Part shown: piece after piece, positions 1-7,969 of the stretch | How positions within the stretch are numbered: the stretch's first letter is position 1 | Layout of the letters: every line of letters begins with the position of its first letter | Source of the DNA: Streptomyces sp. cg36 | GTDB taxonomy: Bacteria; Actinomycetota; Actinomycetes; Streptomycetales; Streptomycetaceae | Length of the DNA stretch: 64,000 nt | Direction of reading: 5' to 3' | Assembly (NCBI RefSeq): GCF_041080675.1 | Contig: NZ_CP163520.1 | Coordinates: 3,968,001-4,032,000, forward strand | Translations under genes and position numbers: made by a program | Notes under the pieces: generated by a model | The model's database searches: none | Seen by the model: only the letters and a program-made list of their open reading frames with translations | What the model was told of the DNA's origin: nothing

Positions 1-1
1 C

Positions 2-40
2 TGTGGATAACTTTCCCGGCCTGTGCACTTCTGTGGACAA
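2..40. promoter_or_regulatory. Two DnaA-box-like sequences upstream of serS
   Basis: TGTGGATAA (2-10) and TGTGGACAA (32-40) are the reverse complements of TTATCCACA and TTGTCCACA, the classical and Streptomyces-preferred DnaA boxes. They lie 30 bp apart in the same orientation, upstream of serS. The left side is cut by the window edge, so further boxes may exist. Whether DnaA binds here is inference. Confidence 0.5.
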
Positions 41-246
41 GTCCGTTGGGGCGCAAGGGAGTCCGGTCAAGGGGAGTCCGGAAAACACCCCTTTCCAGGG
101 GAAAAGCACGGGCCTTATTGACGGCCGCCCCGGAATTCCCCCACCACATTTCTCAATACGGTCAATTCGGGCAAAGCGACACGCGGAAGGAGCGTGCGGG
201 TGATATCCGGTGGGGTGCCAGGGATCCGCACCGGTAGCCTGGAGGG

Positions 247-1536
247 GTGATTGACCTTCGCCTGCTCCGTGAGGACCCCGACCGTGTTCGCGCCTCCCAG
301 CGCGCCCGTGGAGAGGACGTCGAGCTCGTCGACGCCCTGCTCTCAGCCGATGAGCGGCGCAGGTCGTCCGGCCTCCGTTTCGACGAGCTGCGCTCCGAGC
401 AGAAGGCGCTCGGCAAGCTCATCCCCAAGGCCACGCCGGAGGAGCGCGCCGAGCTCCTGAAGAAGGCCGAGCAGCTCAAGACCGACGTGAAGAACGCCGA
501 GGCCGAGCAGAACGAGGCGGACGAGACCGCCAAGCGGCTGCTGCTCCAGCTCGGCAACATCGTCCAGGCGGACGTGCCGGTCGGCGGCGAGGAGGACTTC
601 GTCGTCCTGGAGACGCACGGCACCGTCCGCGACTTCGCGGCCGAGGGCTTCGAGCCCAAGGACCACCTGGAGCTCGGCGAGGCGCTGGGCGCCATCGACG
701 TCGAGCGCGGCGCCAAGGTCTCCGGCTCGCGCTTCTACTACCTCACCGGCGTCGGCGCGCTCCTGGAGCTCGCCCTGGTCAACGCGGCGATCGCGCAGGC
801 CACCGAGGCCGGCTTCATCCCGATGCTCACTCCGGCGCTGGTCCGCCCGCGCGCCATGGAGGGCACCGGCTTCCTCGGCCAGGCCGCCGAGAACGTGTAC
901 CACCTGGAGAAGGACGACTACTACCTGGTCGGCACCTCCGAGGTCCCGCTCGCGGCCTACCACATGGACGAGATCATCGACGCGGAGAAGCTGCCGCTGC
1001 GCTACGCGGGCTTCTCGCCGTGCTTCCGCCGCGAGGCCGGTACGTACGGCAAGGACACCCGGGGCATCTTCCGGGTGCACCAGTTCGACAAGGTCGAGAT
1101 GTTCTCGTACGTCCACCCGGACGACGCCGAGGCCGAGCACAAGCGGCTCCTGGACTGGGAGAAGCAGTGGCTGACCGGTCTTGAGCTGCCGTTCCAGGTG
1201 ATCGACGTGGCCACCGGCGACCTCGGCGCCTCGGCCTCGCGCAAGTACGACTGCGAGGCGTGGATCCCCACCCAGGGCAAGTACCGCGAGCTGACCTCGG
1301 CCTCCAACTGCGACGGCTTCCAGGCGCGCCGCCTCTCCGTCCGCATGCGGGAGACCGTCGAGGGCAAGAGCAAGGTCCAGCCGCTGGCGACGCTGAACGG
1401 CACGCTCTGCGCGGTGCCGCGCACGATCGTGGCGATCCTGGAGAACCACCAGCAGGCCGACGGCTCCGTGCGGGTCCCGGCCGTGCTCCGCCCCTACCTG
1501 GGCGGTCGCGAGGTCCTGGAGCCCATCGCCAAGTGA
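247..1536 (+). CDS. serS: Seryl-tRNA synthetase
   Basis: This class II aminoacyl-tRNA synthetase charges tRNA-Ser (and tRNA-Sec where present) with serine in the cytoplasm. The 429 residues begin with the family N-terminus ([13 protein letters not shown]), followed by a charged coiled-coil arm at about residues 30-105. The catalytic core follows, with motif 2 around [14 protein letters not shown] and motif 3 near [15 protein letters not shown]. The GTG start is fixed by an in-frame TAG only 9 bases upstream. The purine-rich GGAGG sits almost directly against the start codon, an unusually short spacing. The stop codon overlaps the GTG start of the next gene, so the two are translationally coupled. 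Confidence 0.97.
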   Translation: MIDLRLLREDPDRVRASQRARGEDVELVDALLSADERRRSSGLRFDELRSEQKALGKLIPKATPEERAELLKKAEQLKTDVKNAEAEQNEADETAKRLLLQLGNIVQADVPVGGEEDFVVLETHGTVRDFAAEGFEPKDHLELGEALGAIDVERGAKVSGSRFYYLTGVGALLELALVNAAIAQATEAGFIPMLTPALVRPRAMEGTGFLGQAAENVYHLEKDDYYLVGTSEVPLAAYHMDEIIDAEKLPLRYAGFSPCFRREAGTYGKDTRGIFRVHQFDKVEMFSYVHPDDAEAEHKRLLDWEKQWLTGLELPFQVIDVATGDLGASASRKYDCEAWIPTQGKYRELTSASNCDGFQARRLSVRMRETVEGKSKVQPLATLNGTLCAVPRTIVAILENHQQADGSVRVPAVLRPYLGGREVLEPIAK

Positions 1537-2354
1537 GCACCACCCCGGGGAGCCCGTTCCCGTACAAGCTGATCGCGACGGATCTGGACGGGACGCTGCT
1601 GCGCTCCGACGACACCGTCTCGGAGCGCACCCGGGCCGCGCTCGCCGCCGCCACGGCGGCGGGCGCCGCCCACATCGTCGTCACCGGCCGGGCCGTGCCC
1701 TGGACCCGGCACATCCTCGACGACCTGGGTTACCAGGGGCTCGCGGTGTGCGGCCAGGGCGCGCAGGTCTACCACGCCGGCGAGCACCGGCTGCTGACCT
1801 CGGTCACCCTCGACCGCCAGCTGGCGGGGCTGGCGCTGGCCAAGATAGAGGCCGAGGTCGGCCCGCTGGCGCTGGCGGCGAGCCGTGACGGGCTGGACGG
1901 CGAGGTGCTCGTGGGCCCCGGCTACCGGGTCCAGGAGGGCCCGCTGCCGTATGTGCACTTCGACGAGATCACCGAGTTGTGGGCGGCCCCGCTCAACAAG
2001 GTCTACATACAGCACCCGGGGCTGGGCGACGACGCGCTGGCGCGGATCGCGCGCCAGGTGGTCGGCAGCCTGGTGGACGTGGTGATGGCGGGCGAGGGCG
2101 TGGTGGAGCTGCTTCCGCTGGGTCTGAGCAAGGCGACCGGCCTTTCGCTGGCGGCGCGCCGGCTGGGCTGCCGCGCCGCCGACACGATCGCCTTCGGCGA
2201 CATGCCCAACGACATCCCGATGTTCGGCTGGGCGCAGCACGGCGTGGCCATGGCCAACGCCCATGACGAGCTGAAGGCCGTCGCCCACGAGATCACGGCG
2301 TCCAACGAGGACGACGGCATCGCCGTGGTGCTGGAGCAGCTTCTGGGCGCCTAG
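1533..2354 (+). CDS. HAD-superfamily (Cof-type) phosphatase
   Basis: A 273-residue haloacid-dehalogenase phosphatase of the Cof/IIB group, probably acting on small phosphorylated metabolites; the substrate is unknown. Motif I is DLDGTLL near residue 18, with the nucleophilic and acid/base aspartates. Motif IV is [10 protein letters not shown] near residue 225. The start is a GTG overlapping the serS stop (GTGA), so it is probably co-translated with serS. A paralogue of the same size and motifs lies at 15346-16215. A strong hairpin follows the stop codon. Confidence 0.88.
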   Translation: MSTTPGSPFPYKLIATDLDGTLLRSDDTVSERTRAALAAATAAGAAHIVVTGRAVPWTRHILDDLGYQGLAVCGQGAQVYHAGEHRLLTSVTLDRQLAGLALAKIEAEVGPLALAASRDGLDGEVLVGPGYRVQEGPLPYVHFDEITELWAAPLNKVYIQHPGLGDDALARIARQVVGSLVDVVMAGEGVVELLPLGLSKATGLSLAARRLGCRAADTIAFGDMPNDIPMFGWAQHGVAMANAHDELKAVAHEITASNEDDGIAVVLEQLLGA

Positions 2355-2375
2355 GGCGTACCGGAGAGCCGGAGA

Positions 2376-2410
2376 GTAAGGGGCGTCCGCCATGGGTGGA
2401 CGCCCCTTAC
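2376..2410. terminator. Hairpin terminator between convergent genes
   Basis: The perfect 13-bp arms are GTAAGGGGCGTCC (2376-2388) and its reverse complement (2398-2410), around a 9-base loop. It lies between the convergent HAD gene and rhomboid-like gene and has no U-tract, as is usual for Streptomyces. It could serve both directions. Confidence 0.75.
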
Positions 2411-2474
2411 CGATCCCCGTGTCCCGGGGGCGACCCGCGCCGTGGCGCGCTCGAAACGGTCGGCCCCGGGGCCC

Positions 2475-3146
2475 TCAACCACTGTGCCCCGCAGACCCGT
2501 TCGGAGCCACTGGTTTTCCCCTGGTCAGCGGCCAGCAGGCCAGCCCGATGGCCAGCGAGACGCCATGGCCGACATCGGTGAACGTGCCCCCGGTCAGCAG
2601 CGGGACCCCGAAGAACGCGACCACGCACGCGAGGTAGAGCCACCGCCACGGCCGCGGCAGCCGGTAGACGAGCAGCCCCGCGGAGGCGGCGAGGCCGTAG
2701 CTGACCCCGATGTCCACCACGTGCGCCATCCGCTTGGGCACCTCGTGGTCGCGGATGCTCAGCAGCACCATCTCCTGGCTGATCAGCGTGGCCGAGACGT
2801 GCGCGACGGCCACCGCCACCATCCAGCGCAGGGTGCCGATCCAGCGCTCCACGGGCGCGTGGACCACCTCGAAGAGGACGAAGTAGAGCAGGAACGAGGA
2901 CGGGTTCTCGATCCAGAAGGCGCTGGTGAACAGCGACTGGGCGGGGTGCTTGGTGAGCTCGTGGATGTTGCTGCTGTTGCGGTGCAGCAGATAGTGCTCC
3001 AGCCCCTGGCTGGACAGCTCGATGACGGTGCTGGTCACCGCGATGACCAGCAGCCAGATGTGCGTCCCCGGCGAGGAGAGCACCCAGGCCCGCACCGGGC
3101 GGGCCGGCTCGGGCGCCCGCCGGGTGCCGCCGTGAAGCGTCGTCAT
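2475..3146 (-). CDS. Rhomboid-like integral membrane protein
   Basis: A 223-residue protein with about six hydrophobic segments. A candidate rhomboid dyad is visible: a serine in GVSYGLAASAG (about residue 150) within one transmembrane helix, and a histidine in DVGHGVSLA near the last helix. The canonical GxSG is altered to GVSYG, so proteolytic activity is not assured and it may be a rhomboid-like pseudoprotease. GGAGG abuts the ATG with no spacer, like serS. It is convergent with the HAD gene and on the same strand as the downstream ABC genes, about 85 bp away. Confidence 0.6.
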   Translation of the reverse strand: MTTLHGGTRRAPEPARPVRAWVLSSPGTHIWLLVIAVTSTVIELSSQGLEHYLLHRNSSNIHELTKHPAQSLFTSAFWIENPSSFLLYFVLFEVVHAPVERWIGTLRWMVAVAVAHVSATLISQEMVLLSIRDHEVPKRMAHVVDIGVSYGLAASAGLLVYRLPRPWRWLYLACVVAFFGVPLLTGGTFTDVGHGVSLAIGLACWPLTRGKPVAPNGSAGHSG

Positions 3147-3231
3147 CCTCCGATGATGACCCGGGCGGGGCCGCAGGGCCGCCGCCCGGGTCGCACGCGG
3201 GTGACGCCTCCCCCTCGGGCGCTGCCCGGGG

Positions 3232-3960
3232 TCACTCCTCCCCGGCCAGCTTCAGCGTGCGCAGCTTCTGGCCCGCGTACCAGGTCGCCAGCACCGTGAC
3301 CGCCGTCAGCAGCACGACCGCCGCCGGCAGGCCCACGTCCGAGGTGATGAAGCCGTTGGTGCCGATCCGCTCGGCGAGGGCCAGCGACCACTGCTGCACG
3401 CTCAGGGTGCGCGCGCCCGGGACCAGGTTGCCGAACAGGCTCTCCCAGACCAGCGCGTAGACCAGGCCGAAGACCACGGCGTGCCGGGTGACCGTGCCGA
3501 GGAGCAGGAAGACCGCCGCGTACGCGATGGAGGCGACCAGGGCGGCGACCGTGTAGGCGATCGCGATCTGCTGACCGTTGCCGTTGAGGATCATTCCGGC
3601 GACGAAGGTCGGCACGGCCGAGAAGACCATGGTCACCGCGATCGCCACGATCAGCTTGGTGAAGATGATCGTCGGCCGTTTCACCGGCTTGGCCAGCAGA
3701 TAGACGATCGAGCCGTCGTCGATCTCGGGCCCGATGGCGCCGGTGCCCGCGATGACGCCGATCAGCGGCACCATCGTGGCCAGCGCGAACCCGCCGAGCA
3801 GATTGGCGGCCACCTGGTCGTCGGCGCCGCTGAAGGACCGTACCGCCGCGGCGATGACGATCAGCAGCACCGGCAGCACACAGAGGATCGCGGCCCGGCG
3901 GCGGCCGAGCAGGGCCCGGTAGGTGAGCCGGGCGACTGTGGGGTTGTACATGACGCTCAC
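3232..3960 (-). CDS. ABC-2 type exporter permease
   Basis: A 242-residue, six-segment ABC-2 permease. It has the typical cytosolic GPEIDDGSIVYLLAKPVKR motif after the second helix, seen in transporters that act on drugs, lipids or cell-wall precursors. It lies 8 bp downstream of the partner ATPase gene, and AAGGAG precedes the GTG start at 3960; an in-frame ATG at 3951 is an alternative. It is the last gene of a four-gene minus-strand set (two ATPases, two permeases). The substrate is unknown. Confidence 0.85.
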   Translation of the reverse strand: MSVMYNPTVARLTYRALLGRRRAAILCVLPVLLIVIAAAVRSFSGADDQVAANLLGGFALATMVPLIGVIAGTGAIGPEIDDGSIVYLLAKPVKRPTIIFTKLIVAIAVTMVFSAVPTFVAGMILNGNGQQIAIAYTVAALVASIAYAAVFLLLGTVTRHAVVFGLVYALVWESLFGNLVPGARTLSVQQWSLALAERIGTNGFITSDVGLPAAVVLLTAVTVLATWYAGQKLRTLKLAGEE

Positions 3961-3968
3961 AGCTCCTT

Positions 3969-4880
3969 TCAGGCCGCTACGAGGTAGGAGAAGACGGATT
4001 CCAGCGACTCGTCGGACGGCGAGACCGCCAGCAGACGGATCCCGTGGGCCTTGGCGACCTGCGGGAGCAGCGTCGTGAACCGCCCGAAGTCGACCGCCTG
4101 GACGCGCAGCGCGCCCTCCTTGAGGTCGACCTCGATCCCCGCCGTCGACGGGTCGGCGATCAGCGCGGCGGCGAGCGCGCGGTCGTCGCTGGAGCGGATC
4201 AGATAGCGGTGCGGGCGGTCCGTCATCAGCCGGCGGATCTTGCGGAAGTCGCCGCTCGCCGCGTGGCGTCCGGCCACGATCACCTCGATGTGCGCGGCGA
4301 GCTGCTCGACCTCTTCGAGGATGTGGGACGAGAACAGGACCGTGCGGCCCTCGGCGCCCATCCGCCGCAGCAGCTCCATCAGCTGCATGCGCTGGCGCGG
4401 GTCCATGCCGTTGAACGGCTCGTCGAGCAGCAGCACCGACGGCTCGTGGACCAGCGCGGACGCCATCTTCACGCGCTGGCGCATGCCCTTGCTGTACGTC
4501 TGGATCTTGCGGTCCTGGGCGTACTCCATCTCGACCGTGGCGAGCGCCCGCTGGGCCTCCTTCGCCCCCAGGCCGTGCAGCTCGGCGTTGGCGACGACGA
4601 ACTCGCGGCCGGTCAGGAAGTCGTACATCGCCTCGCGCTCGGGAACGATGCCGATCTGGCGGTAGACCTCCTCGTTGCGCCAGATGGGGCGCCCGTCGAG
4701 CGTCACGCTTCCCGTCGAGGGGGCGAGGAAACCACCCATCATGTTGATGAGCGTGGACTTCCCGGCGCCGTTGGGGCCGAGCAGTCCGGTCACCCCGGGG
4801 CCGATCGACATGGTGACGTCGTTGACGGCCACCACGTTGCCGAACCAGCGGGAGGTGTGGTCGATGTCGATGGTCGTCAC
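3969..4880 (-). CDS. ABC transporter ATP-binding protein
   Basis: A 303-residue ABC-2 exporter ATPase. Walker A is GPNGAGKST near residue 38, the signature loop is YSKGMRQRVKMA, and Walker B is VLLLDEPFNGMD. A C-terminal domain of about 90 residues follows, as in drug/bacteriocin exporter ATPases. The GTG start overlaps the upstream permease stop by 4 bases (GTGA), so expression is coupled. It pairs with the permease at 3232-3960. Confidence 0.9.
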   Translation of the reverse strand: MTTIDIDHTSRWFGNVVAVNDVTMSIGPGVTGLLGPNGAGKSTLINMMGGFLAPSTGSVTLDGRPIWRNEEVYRQIGIVPEREAMYDFLTGREFVVANAELHGLGAKEAQRALATVEMEYAQDRKIQTYSKGMRQRVKMASALVHEPSVLLLDEPFNGMDPRQRMQLMELLRRMGAEGRTVLFSSHILEEVEQLAAHIEVIVAGRHAASGDFRKIRRLMTDRPHRYLIRSSDDRALAAALIADPSTAGIEVDLKEGALRVQAVDFGRFTTLLPQVAKAHGIRLLAVSPSDESLESVFSYLVAA

Positions 4881-5839
4881 AGCCCGACCTTCCGGTAGCG
4901 GCGCATCAGCACGGCGTACGAGCCGGCGATCAGCGCGAGGACGACGAGCAGGTACACCACGCCGACGCCCGCGCCCGGACCCGCGCGGCCCGGGAAGGCG
5001 GAGGTGGCGCCGAGGAAGGCGGTCTGCACCCCGTCGACGAGGGTGATGGGGGAGAAGAGCCCGAACCACTTGATGGCCCCGGTGGACTGCTGGTCGAAGG
5101 CCACGCCCTGGACCGCGGAGACCGCCCCGTACGTGATGGTCAGTACGGCGATGACGGCGGCGACGCCGAAGCCGCGGCGCGGGGTGAGCGCCGAGACCAC
5201 CAGGCCGATGCCGGCGAACAGCAGCGAGAGCAGAGCCACCGAGACCAGTCCCTGTGCGAACCCCTTGGTCTGGTCCGCGAAGTCGAGTTTGGCGAGCAGC
5301 GCGCCCGCGTACAGGACGATCAGCGGCGCCGCGGTGATGATGAAGAGCGCCGAGGCCATCGCCGCGAACTTGGCGAGCACGTAGTCCACCCGCTCGATGG
5401 GCCGCGAGAAGTACAGCGGCACCGTGCGGAAGCGCAGGTCGCGCGAGACCGTCTGGGGGGCCTGCGCGGCGATGAAGAGTCCGATGACGGCCTGCATCAG
5501 GATCGCGTTGCGCGTGTAGTCCACCGGCAGGTCGTTGGCCTTGGTGGCGATGGCGACCGCGACCATGATGGCCGCGGGCAGGCACATCACCGTCAGGAGC
5601 AGCATCGGCAGCACCTTGGACTTGGCGCTGCGGCCCAGTCCGAACGCGCCGCGCAGCGACTGCGAGAACAGCGAGCGCCGTGCGTACGCCCGGCCCAGTC
5701 GCGCCCCGTCGTAGCCGCGGTAGCCGATGTTGTGGATCCGGGTCTGGGCCACCGGGCTCTGGGCCACCGGGCTCTGGGCCGTCGGGCGCTGGCCGATCTG
5801 GTTCTGTGTCATTCCGGTCCCTGCTGCCTCAGCTGCCAT
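4877..5839 (-). CDS. ABC-2 type exporter permease
   Basis: A 320-residue permease with about six transmembrane segments and the cytosolic motif SRDLRFRTVPLYFSRPIERV typical of ABC-2 permeases. The ATG at 5839 was chosen for a strong GGAGG 8 bases upstream. It overlaps the preceding ATPase by 11 bases; an ATG at 5813 is the alternative. The N-terminal tail contains the in-frame repeat PVAQSPVAQ, encoded by a 15-bp DNA tandem repeat, which may vary in copy number. Confidence 0.87.
   Translation of the reverse strand: MAAEAAGTGMTQNQIGQRPTAQSPVAQSPVAQTRIHNIGYRGYDGARLGRAYARRSLFSQSLRGAFGLGRSAKSKVLPMLLLTVMCLPAAIMVAVAIATKANDLPVDYTRNAILMQAVIGLFIAAQAPQTVSRDLRFRTVPLYFSRPIERVDYVLAKFAAMASALFIITAAPLIVLYAGALLAKLDFADQTKGFAQGLVSVALLSLLFAGIGLVVSALTPRRGFGVAAVIAVLTITYGAVSAVQGVAFDQQSTGAIKWFGLFSPITLVDGVQTAFLGATSAFPGRAGPGAGVGVVYLLVVLALIAGSYAVLMRRYRKVGL
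5746..5790. repeat. 15-bp tandem repeat inside the permease N-terminus
   Basis: Two perfect copies of GGGCCACCGGGCTCT (5746-5760 and 5761-5775) are followed by a diverged third copy (5776-5790). The repeat is in frame, so copy-number change would lengthen or shorten the cytosolic tail by five residues without breaking the gene. Confidence 0.8.
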
Positions 5840-6857
5840 GGCTGCCGCCTCCGTTCTCCCGCGCGGCGGCGGTCGCCGCCCAGGCGGCGGCGCGCTCGGA
5901 GACCGGCTCCGCGGCCTGCGCCGGGGTCGTGAAGACCTCCGCGATGTGGTGGCGGCGCTGCTCCATCCGTACGAGGCCGAGCCCGAGCCCGGCGACGGTG
6001 TCGCGCACCACGTCGTACGTCTCCTCGCCCGCCGCCTCCACGAGCAGGATGTGACCGGCGCCCGGCAGACCCTCCTCCACGCCCGCGTGGAGCGTGATTC
6101 CGGCGGCGGCGAGCGCGTCGCGCAGGGCGCCGGTGCCGTCGGGGTGCGTGTCGGAGTCGGTGACCTCGACCGCGAGGGTCGTGGTGGTCTGGGTGAAGTC
6201 ACTGGTGGAGCTGGACCGCAGCAGGGTGCCGCCGTCGATGACCACCACGTGGTCGCAGGTGCGCTCCAGCTCGCCCAAGAGGTGCGAGGTGACCAGGACC
6301 GAGATGCCGAAGTCGGTGTGGATGCGGCGGATCAGGCCGAGCATCTCGTCGCGGCCGACCGGGTCGAGGCCGTTGGTGGGCTCGTCGAGCAGGACCAGCT
6401 GGGGGTCGTGCACGAGCGCCTGGGCCAGCTTGACCCGCTGCTTCATACCGGTCGAGTAGCCGCCGATGGGGCGGTAGCGCTCCTCGTAGAGCCCGACGTG
6501 GCGCAGGGTGTCGGCGGTGCGCTCGCGGGCGGCGGTCACCGGCAGGCCCGACATGCGCGCCATGTGCACGACGAACTCGGTGGCCGAGACGTCGGGCGGC
6601 AGGCAGTCGTGCTCCGGCATGTAGCCGACGCGCTCCCGGATCGCGCCGCCGCTGGTGGCGACGTCGAGGCCGAGCACCGCGGCCCTGCCCTCCGTGGCCG
6701 GGGAGAGGCCGAGGAGGATCTTGATCAACGTCGACTTGCCGGCTCCGTTGGCACCCACCAGGCCGGTCACACCGGGCCCGATGTCCAGGGAGAGCCGGTC
6801 AAGCGCGGTCACCCGGGGGAACCGCTTGCTCAGGCTTTCGGTCGCGATCACATTCAC
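5829..6857 (-). CDS. ABC transporter ATP-binding protein
   Basis: A 342-residue ABC-2 exporter ATPase. Walker A is GANGAGKST near residue 40, the signature is YSTGMKQRVKLA, and Walker B is LVLLDEPTNGLD. It has a C-terminal extension of about 100 residues. It is the first gene of the minus-strand exporter set and overlaps the next permease. The two ATPase-permease modules look like an ancient tandem duplication and may form one heteromeric exporter or two related ones. Confidence 0.9.
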   Translation of the reverse strand: MNVIATESLSKRFPRVTALDRLSLDIGPGVTGLVGANGAGKSTLIKILLGLSPATEGRAAVLGLDVATSGGAIRERVGYMPEHDCLPPDVSATEFVVHMARMSGLPVTAARERTADTLRHVGLYEERYRPIGGYSTGMKQRVKLAQALVHDPQLVLLDEPTNGLDPVGRDEMLGLIRRIHTDFGISVLVTSHLLGELERTCDHVVVIDGGTLLRSSSTSDFTQTTTTLAVEVTDSDTHPDGTGALRDALAAAGITLHAGVEEGLPGAGHILLVEAAGEETYDVVRDTVAGLGLGLVRMEQRRHHIAEVFTTPAQAAEPVSERAAAWAATAAARENGGGSHGS

Positions 6858-7001
6858 ACTTCGACGGTAGTGGCGCAGACCACACGGATCGTCAGACCAG
6901 GCGGCTGGATCCGTGTCCGACTCCAGAGGTACGCCCCCGTAGGAGAACCCCTACGCGAGGCTGAGAGAACCCCGAGACGCTCGCCCGACCGGGCCACGGA
7001 G

Positions 7002-7010
7002 TTGTCCACA
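7002..7010. promoter_or_regulatory. DnaA-box-like 9-mer
   Basis: A perfect TTGTCCACA lies in the 263-bp divergent intergenic region between the ABC exporter set and the M24-type gene. A partial match, CGTCCACAG, follows at about 7021-7029. A single box may be chance. Confidence 0.4.
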
Positions 7011-7120
7011 TCCTCTTCGCCGTCCACAGGGATGCGCACAGCCCTTGACGTAGCCGCCGGGCATTGTCACATTCATCAGTGTCAAGTTACGCACGCGTAC
7101 GGCGACAGGGGTGTGGCGCG

Positions 7121-7969
7121 ATGCCAACGGCGGTCAAGGCTGAACTCGACGCGCGGCTCAGCGGGTTCAGGGAAGTGCAGTCTCTCGCGTACGAGTGCGC
7201 GGAAGCCGTCGCGGCCCAGCTCAAGCCGGGTGTGACGGAGCGCGAGGCGGCCCGGATGCAGCGGGACTGGCTGCGCGGGCGCGGGGTGCGGGACTGGTTC
7301 CATCTGCCGTTCGCCTGGTTCGGCGACCGGACGGCGTTCGTGAACTTCCGCGTCCCGCTCCAGTTCTTCCCCACCAACCGGCGGCTGGAGCCGGGGATGC
7401 CGTTCATCCTCGACATGGCCCCGGTCTACAAGGGCTTCACCGCCGACATCGGCTACTCGGGCTGTCTGGGCCTGAACCCGGTCCACGACCGGCTCCTCGC
7501 CGATCTGGAGGCGCACCGCGCGCTCATCCTGCGCGAGGTCCGCGAGCGCCGCCCGCTGCGCGAGATCTACGAGGACGTGGAGCGCCTCATGGTCCGCCAG
7601 GGCTACGCGAACCGGCACCGCGCCTATCCGTTCGGCGTGATCGCCCACAAGATCGACCAGGTCAAGGAGCGCCGCTGGTCACCGAACGTGTTCGGGTTCG
7701 GCACCCAGGCGCTCAAGGGTCTGGCGAGCGACGCGCTGCACGGCCACCGGGACGGCTGGTCCCCGCTGTGGAGCCCCTACAAGTTCTCCGACCACCCGCC
7801 CCAGCCGGGGCTCTGGGCGGTCGAGCCGCACCTCGGCTTCCGGGGTACGGGCGCGAAGTTCGAGGAGATCCTGGTCGTCACCGACTCCAAGGACCCCGAG
7901 CAGAGCGCGTTCTGGCTGGACGACGACCTGCCGCATGTGCGGCGCTGGGCCGAGGAGAAGACGGCGTGA
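7121..7969 (+). CDS. M24 (methionine aminopeptidase/Xaa-Pro peptidase-fold) protein
   Basis: A 282-residue pita-bread-fold protein. Candidate metal ligands are two aspartates in FILDMAPVYKGFTADIGY (about residues 96-110), a histidine in GVIAHKI, and glutamates in AVEPHLG and KFEEILVV. This is the M24 D-D-H-E-E order, so it probably cleaves an N-terminal residue or amide bond; the substrate is unknown. The start is the ATG at 7121, with only weak AGGGG upstream. It is the first gene of an operon in which each stop overlaps the next start. Confidence 0.8.
   Translation: MPTAVKAELDARLSGFREVQSLAYECAEAVAAQLKPGVTEREAARMQRDWLRGRGVRDWFHLPFAWFGDRTAFVNFRVPLQFFPTNRRLEPGMPFILDMAPVYKGFTADIGYSGCLGLNPVHDRLLADLEAHRALILREVRERRPLREIYEDVERLMVRQGYANRHRAYPFGVIAHKIDQVKERRWSPNVFGFGTQALKGLASDALHGHRDGWSPLWSPYKFSDHPPQPGLWAVEPHLGFRGTGAKFEEILVVTDSKDPEQSAFWLDDDLPHVRRWAEEKTA

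Noticed and set aside
343..1449. 368-residue minus-strand frame in serS
   Set aside because: Shadow of serS, which carries the class II synthetase motifs.
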